Source: Dehalococcoidia bacterium (GTDB lineage Bacteria > Chloroflexota > Dehalococcoidia > UBA2979). From it: a stretch of 13,482 bases of DNA. A program made the position numbers and the translations under genes. Below, in pieces: positions 13,049-13,482 of this stretch. Each line of letters starts with the position of its first letter. The first letter of the stretch is position 1. The stretch covers positions 1 to 13,482 of the forward strand of contig SCTU01000221.1 in the NCBI GenBank assembly GCA_004297315.1. Reading direction: 5' to 3'. The notes beneath the pieces are model-generated. The model searched no databases and had not been told where the DNA came from. It saw only the letters and a list, made by a program, of their open reading frames with translations.

Positions 13049-13482
13049 ATGACCGCTCCCCCCTCTGAGGTCCAACCGACGACGGCTCCGGCCGCCCGCG
13101 CGCCCGCCGGCGTGTCGCACGAGCCCGTGCCGGCCGTCGCGATGGCTGAGGGTGAGGCGGACCGGCGCGCGAAGTGGACGGGCATTCTCTTCGTCCACGG
13201 CATGGGCAGCCAACGTCGTTACGGCGACGTGAGCGCGCTCGTCGAAGCCCTCGACAACCGCGCGCGTGAGGGCACGGACGGCCACTTCGTCGGCATCGAC
13301 GTCAAGCTCGAGCCCTCGACGAAGGCGGATGCGGCGCCGCCGGTCGCCTACCTCGAAGCCGAGTGGGAGGACGCGGCCAAAGGCGCCCGCACGTATCCGC
13401 ACTACCGCTTCTACGAGGCCTACTGGGCGCCGATCACGGCGGCCGGTGTGCCGCGGCGCCAGGTGATCACCTGGCTCTTCGC
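13049..13482 (+). CDS. alpha/beta-hydrolase-like protein, N-terminal part
   Basis: The open frame runs off the right edge, with 144 codons visible. After a Pro/Ala-rich, probably disordered start (1-40) comes WTGILFVHGMGSQRRYGDV (43-61). Its hydrophobic strand followed by HGMG is the usual oxyanion-strand motif of alpha/beta hydrolases and lipase-like proteins, and the following -VSALVEALDNRA- fits the next helix. Later stretches are AYLEAEWEDAA (100-110) and YRFYEAYWAPITAAG (119-133), which recall large uncharacterised proteins with a VHGxGSQ motif and a membrane-spanning remainder. The nucleophile elbow lies outside the window, so activity cannot be judged. The ATG at 13049 has no good SD; an in-frame ATG at 13142 is possible but also lacks one. 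TACAGT (13005-13010) could be a -10 box. Confidence 0.75.
   Translation, partial: MTAPPSEVQPTTAPAARAPAGVSHEPVPAVAMAEGEADRRAKWTGILFVHGMGSQRRYGDVSALVEALDNRAREGTDGHFVGIDVKLEPSTKADAAPPVAYLEAEWEDAAKGARTYPHYRFYEAYWAPITAAGVPRRQVITWLF

Noticed and set aside
1..13482. CRISPR arrays, tRNAs, insertion sequences, phage or toxin-antitoxin modules
   Set aside because: I saw no regular direct repeats, cloverleaf sequence, transposase motif or integrase motif on either strand by reading; no search program was run.

Overview
The DNA is very GC-rich. Genes are tightly packed, with ATGA-type overlaps and clear Shine-Dalgarno (SD) boxes. The nitrous oxide reductase carries clade II-type motifs. Together with the paired family III CoA-transferases, a lone crotonase and the arsR-arsM pair, this suggests an uncultured or environmental Chloroflexota-like bacterium (Dehalococcoidia/Tepidiforma-like is my best guess). 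The window contains no rRNA or other marker gene, so this taxonomy is inference only.

Region 1 (1-5576, all minus strand) is a nos operon for reducing N2O to N2. In transcription order it holds a lipoprotein cupredoxin, nosZ, nosL, a four-helix membrane protein, nosD, and the start of nosF, which runs off the left edge (nosY would be expected beyond). The last four genes are translationally coupled: they overlap by 4 or 7 nt or are 1 nt apart. A very strong hairpin lies exactly between the nosZ stop codon and the nosL ribosome binding site. It probably sets the ratio of the abundant enzyme to its assembly factors.

Region 2 (5577-6406) is the control region and a divergent Rrf2-family regulator with the three-cysteine Fe-S pattern of NsrR/IscR. 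A 25-bp inverted repeat in the shared intergenic region is the best operator candidate.

Region 3 (6478-9642) has a 57-residue unknown protein and two adjacent family III (CaiB/BaiF) CoA-transferases on the minus strand. One of the two appears to lack the catalytic aspartate, which suggests a hetero-oligomer. A divergent DUF2164 gene follows.

Region 4 (9643-11123, plus strand) is an arsenic unit: an ArsR-type repressor with unusual cysteine placement and the arsenite methyltransferase ArsM.

Region 5 (11124-13482, plus strand) holds an unrecognised 238-residue protein with an inverted repeat over its start region. Next is a crotonase-fold protein lacking the usual catalytic glutamates, preceded by a nested hairpin. 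Last is the beginning of an alpha/beta-hydrolase-like protein that runs off the right edge.

The most interesting signals are regulatory DNA/RNA structures (the nosZ-nosL hairpin, the Rrf2 operator candidate, leader hairpins before two plus-strand genes), the nos-linked membrane protein, and the CoA-transferase pair. I see no CRISPR array, tRNA, insertion sequence or phage gene.
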